Source of the DNA: DASVWZ01 sp963708575
GTDB lineage: Bacteria > Acidobacteriota > Terriglobia > Terriglobales > Acidobacteriaceae
Reading direction: 5' to 3'
Assembly (NCBI GenBank): GCA_963708575.1
Contig: CAVPTB010000007.1
Coordinates: 1,984,001 to 2,048,000 of the forward strand
Length of the DNA stretch: 64,000 bases
Shown here piece by piece: positions 61,319 through 64,000 of the stretch. The notes under the pieces were generated by a model. It did no database searches and had not been told where the DNA came from. It saw only the letters and a list, made by a program, of their open reading frames with translations. The stretch's first letter is position 1; each line of letters opens with the position of its first letter. Made by a program: the position numbers and the translations under genes.

Positions 61319-63259
61319 ATGAAACTGGTGTTACGGGCTGTCGCATTCTTCCTACTGGCCTCGTGCGCATGGAGCCAAAACGATGTGGTGGTTCCAAACG
61401 AGAACATCGTGCAGGAGGGCGTCCCGCCGATCCCCACCTCCTTGGCCGATACGCTGCAACGTTACACCGAGTTCCGCACCGCAGCCTTTGCCAGCTGGCA
61501 TCCCCTTCGCCGTGAAATGCTGATCTCCACGCGCTTCGCCGACACTCCCCAGGTTCATCAGGTCAAAGCGCCCGGCGGAGCCCGCACTCAACTCACCTTC
61601 TTTCCGGATGGCGTACGGTCCGGCATTGCCTACGAGCCTACAAAGGGCGACTCATTCATCTTTTTAAAAGATTCCGGCGGCAACGAGTTTTACCAGATTT
61701 ACCGCTACGACTTTGCTACCGGTAACATCACGTTGCTGACCGATGGCAAGTCGCGCAACACCGATCCGCATTGGTCCTATCAAGGAGATCGCATCGCCTA
61801 CGGTTCGACTCAGCGAACTGGCAAGGATGTGGATGTCTGGGTGGTGAACGCATCCGATCCTGCCAGCGCGCGACTGGTTTCGCAAATGGAGGGCGGTGGC
61901 TGGTCGATCGCCGACTGGTCTCCCGACGGCAGCAAGCTGCTGGTTATCAACGGAATTTCCGCCTCTGAAACCTATGTCTGGTTGGTTGACGTTGCTTCCG
62001 GCAAGAAAGACTTGTTGACACCCAAGGGTGGCGCCGATACCGTCAACTACGGGAACGCTGTCTTCTCCAAAGATGGCAAGGGCGTTTACCTGACCAGCGA
62101 CGAGAACTCCGAGTTCCAGCGTCTGGTTTATCTCGATCTCACGTCACACCAAACCAGGCAACTGACTCCGCAACTCAATTGGGACGTGGAGGAGTTTGAT
62201 CTGTCGAAAGACGGGCGCCACATCGCTTTCAATGCCAATGAAGACGGCATTAGCGTGGTTCACGTAATTGACACGAAGACGAACAAAGACCTGGCTCTTC
62301 CCAAAATGCCCGAGGGCGTGATCTTCGGTCTGCAGTGGCACCCGAATAGTCACGATCTCGCCTTCAACCTCACCACCGCTGCGCAACCGTATGACGCTTA
62401 TTCGCTCGATATCACATCGGGCAAACTGGAGCGTTGGACGTACAGTGAAACCGGCGGGCTAAACACCGCTGAATTTTCCCCCTATCGGTTGATTCACTGG
62501 AACTCATGGGACAAACGCTCCATCGCCGGATTTCTGGTCAAGCCTCCGCGCAAATTCTCTGGCAAGCGTCCTGTCATGATCGACATTCATGGCGGTCCGG
62601 AATCCCAGTTCCGCCCGGACTTTGGCGGACGCGACAACTACTACGTCAACGAACTTGGGATTGCCATGATTTACCCCAATGTGCGCGGGTCAACCGGTTA
62701 CGGCAAATCGTTCCAGAAACTCGACAACGGTTTCCTGCGCGAGGGTTCCTATCAGGACATCAGTTCGCTGCTCGACTGGATCCAGACCCAGCCCGATCTC
62801 GATGCGAATAAAGTGCTCATCACCGGCGGGAGCTATGGCGGATTCATGACTCTGGCGATTGCAACTACCTACAACGATCGCATCTGCTGCTCGATCGACG
62901 TAGTCGGTCCGTCGAATCTGGTGACGTTCCTCGAGCATACTTCCGGCTATCGGCAGGACCTGCGTCGGGTCGAATACGGCGACGAGCGCGATCCCAAGAT
63001 GCATGACTTTCTGGAAAAGATTGCTCCCGCGAACAAGGCGAAGAACATCACCAAGCCGCTGTTCGTGGTTGCCGGTAAGAACGATCCGCGAGTTCCGGTG
63101 ACCGAATCGGAGCAGATGGTCTCTATCGTCCGCCAGAACGGAACACCCGTATGGTGGCTGATGGCCAAAGACGAAGGTCACGGCTTCGGGAAGAAGAAGA
63201 ACCGGGATTACCAGTTCTACGCCATGGTGATGTTCATCAAGGAATATTTGCTGAAGTAA
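61319..63259 (+). CDS. S9-family prolyl oligopeptidase-like serine peptidase, exported
   Basis: 646-residue peptidase. The signal sequence ends LLASCAWSQ, which could be a lipobox. Residues about 50-400 form a WD-like beta-propeller with TolB-type repeats (HWSYQGDRIAYGSTQRTG, DWSPDGSKLLVING). The alpha/beta hydrolase domain has nucleophile S505 in ITGGSYGGFMTLA, Asp in VVAGKNDPRVPV and His in AKDEGHGFGKKKN. It degrades short peptides in the periplasm or on the surface. GGAG lies 8 nt upstream of ATG. Confidence 0.95.
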   Translation: MKLVLRAVAFFLLASCAWSQNDVVVPNENIVQEGVPPIPTSLADTLQRYTEFRTAAFASWHPLRREMLISTRFADTPQVHQVKAPGGARTQLTFFPDGVRSGIAYEPTKGDSFIFLKDSGGNEFYQIYRYDFATGNITLLTDGKSRNTDPHWSYQGDRIAYGSTQRTGKDVDVWVVNASDPASARLVSQMEGGGWSIADWSPDGSKLLVINGISASETYVWLVDVASGKKDLLTPKGGADTVNYGNAVFSKDGKGVYLTSDENSEFQRLVYLDLTSHQTRQLTPQLNWDVEEFDLSKDGRHIAFNANEDGISVVHVIDTKTNKDLALPKMPEGVIFGLQWHPNSHDLAFNLTTAAQPYDAYSLDITSGKLERWTYSETGGLNTAEFSPYRLIHWNSWDKRSIAGFLVKPPRKFSGKRPVMIDIHGGPESQFRPDFGGRDNYYVNELGIAMIYPNVRGSTGYGKSFQKLDNGFLREGSYQDISSLLDWIQTQPDLDANKVLITGGSYGGFMTLAIATTYNDRICCSIDVVGPSNLVTFLEHTSGYRQDLRRVEYGDERDPKMHDFLEKIAPANKAKNITKPLFVVAGKNDPRVPVTESEQMVSIVRQNGTPVWWLMAKDEGHGFGKKKNRDYQFYAMVMFIKEYLLK

Positions 63260-63344
63260 ATTAGACGGTCTCTGGTCGTTTGTCGGCGGGCCAAAGTTTA
63301 TCGCTACGGCGAACGACCTTCTGGCCAACGTCTATAATCCTTGC

Positions 63345-63677
63345 ATGATCGATGAACTTTCCTTTCGCAAGCACGCCGACGTTTCTTTGGAAGCGCTCAA
63401 GAAGAGCCTGATTACCGCTGAGGAATCCGCAGACATTGAAGTAGAGGACCAGGCGGGCGCGCTGCATATTTCGTTCGAAGACGGCACCAAGTTCATCGTA
63501 TCTCCCAACGCCGCCGCCGGGCAGATCTGGATCTCGGCACTCTCCACAAGCTTTAAGCTGGACTGGGCCGAGTCTGAACAGGATTTTGTCTTAACAAAGT
63601 CTGGAGAGAAGCTGAAACCGTTGGTAGCAAGGTTGGTCAATCAACAATTAGGATCGGAAGAAGTCACTTTGGCCTGA
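63345..63677 (+). CDS. CyaY/frataxin-like iron-binding protein
   Basis: 110-residue protein matching the frataxin/CyaY pattern: an acidic first helix (DELSFRKHADVSLEALKKSL), the beta-sheet core VEDQAGALHISFEDGTKFIV, the conserved QIWISALSTSFKLDW and the C-terminal helix LKPLVARLVNQQ. It probably donates or regulates iron in Fe-S cluster assembly. No isc/suf genes are in view. Confidence 0.82.
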   Translation: MIDELSFRKHADVSLEALKKSLITAEESADIEVEDQAGALHISFEDGTKFIVSPNAAAGQIWISALSTSFKLDWAESEQDFVLTKSGEKLKPLVARLVNQQLGSEEVTLA

Positions 63678-63748
63678 GTCAGTATCTCCTCGGGGGCCTC
63701 TCCTCAGTGTGCTTCTTGATTTAGGGCTTTAGGCCCGGACGCCGACCT

Positions 63749-64000
63749 TTACCCCTTCGACCCCAACTTCTGGCGAAGATGCTTTGCGATCTGCTGCCCG
63801 TGGAACCGTCCATTTTCAATGAAGATCTCATTGGTCCGCGATCCCGCAACAATCACTCCTGCGACGTAAATGCCCGGCACGTTCGACTCTAAAGTCTCCG
63901 GATCGCACACCGGACGGCACTGGTCGGTCGACAACTCCAATCCCATCGACCGCAGAAAATCGTAATCTGGATGATAACCAGTCAACGCAAAAACGAAATC
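63749..64000 (-). CDS. YpdA-like FAD/NAD(P)-dependent oxidoreductase (partial)
   Basis: C-terminal 83 residues of a flavoprotein, cut by the window edge. FALTGYHPDYDFL and the dinucleotide-domain end GIYVAGVIVAGSRTNEIFIE are characteristic of YpdA/thioredoxin-reductase-like enzymes. The N-terminal FAD- and NADPH-binding parts lie outside the window, so the exact identity is uncertain. Confidence 0.85.
   Translation of the reverse strand, partial: DFVFALTGYHPDYDFLRSMGLELSTDQCRPVCDPETLESNVPGIYVAGVIVAGSRTNEIFIENGRFHGQQIAKHLRQKLGSKG

Noticed and set aside
1..64000. tRNA, rRNA, insertion sequence or prophage genes
   Set aside because: I found no tRNA-like cloverleaf with CCA region, no rRNA segments, and no transposase, integrase or phage structural proteins in the translated frames.

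Overview
The window reads as a chromosomal segment of a soil-type acidobacterium (class Terriglobia, the Koribacter/Sulfotelmatobacter neighbourhood). That assignment is an inference from several traits: FG-GAP and HAF repeat secreted proteins, a transmembrane HTH-TPR regulator, many secreted peptidases (M13, M28, S9), DUF3175, a cytoplasmic-type selenocysteine formate dehydrogenase, and moderately high GC. I see no rRNA, tRNA, prophage, insertion sequence or CRISPR array. Most of the window is ordinary chromosome with short operons.

Layout. (1) 1-5553, minus strand: the promoter-proximal part of an exopolysaccharide operon: UpxY/RfaH-type antiterminator, stand-alone Fis-type HTH protein, Wza-type export protein, Wzz/GumC chain-length protein, a BY-kinase-like ATPase with a degenerate P-loop, and a polyprenyl-phosphate sugar transferase cut by the window edge. 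(2) 6078-12987: a 51-residue small protein, then two tandem 1013-residue FG-GAP/VCBS proteins with near-identical hairpin terminators, followed upstream by a 90-nt homopurine tract. (3) 13333-17073: two aldo/keto reductases (the second Tat-exported), a strong bidirectional terminator and stress/BON-domain proteins. (4) 17198-23986, minus strand: an organosulfur module with Rrf2 regulator, sulfonate-type ABC transporter (binding protein, ATPase, permease), outer-membrane porin, Tat-exported sulfite-oxidase-like molybdoenzyme and a monohaem cytochrome c. (5) 24213-29564: PP2C phosphatase, then an ABC exporter / DesK-DesR-like two-component operon resembling linearmycin-resistance loci. (6) 29627-39387: small proteins, a TPR protein, an orphan MgtE_N-ABC fusion, PPi-type phosphofructokinase, inorganic pyrophosphatase, M13 peptidase and a membrane HTH-TPR regulator. 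(7) 39634-47471: HAF-repeat secreted protein, ThiC, a Phd/VapC-type toxin-antitoxin pair with a clear palindromic operator, a very large patatin-like membrane protein and MarC. (8) 47520-52402: three genes with apparent single-base frameshifts or split frames (hypothetical membrane protein, M28 peptidase, DUF3175) plus an aminotransferase. (9) 52551-57562: a three-gene formate dehydrogenase operon whose catalytic subunit has an in-frame TGA selenocysteine codon followed by an excellent bacterial SECIS hairpin; it too carries a one-base frameshift. (10) 57663-64000: small secreted protein, PAP2 protein, pterin dehydratase, MFS transporter, S9 peptidase, CyaY/frataxin-like protein and the end of a YpdA-like flavoprotein.

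The most interesting items are the selenocysteine formate dehydrogenase with its SECIS element, the paired 14-repeat FG-GAP proteins with an unusual membrane/lipobox-like insertion near the C terminus, the sulfonate-uptake plus sulfite-oxidation cluster with an Rrf2 operator candidate, and the homopurine tract. Four genes each carry what looks like one extra base in a short homopolymer, which raises the possibility of base-calling errors in this assembly. All statements come from reading the sequence; no database search was run.
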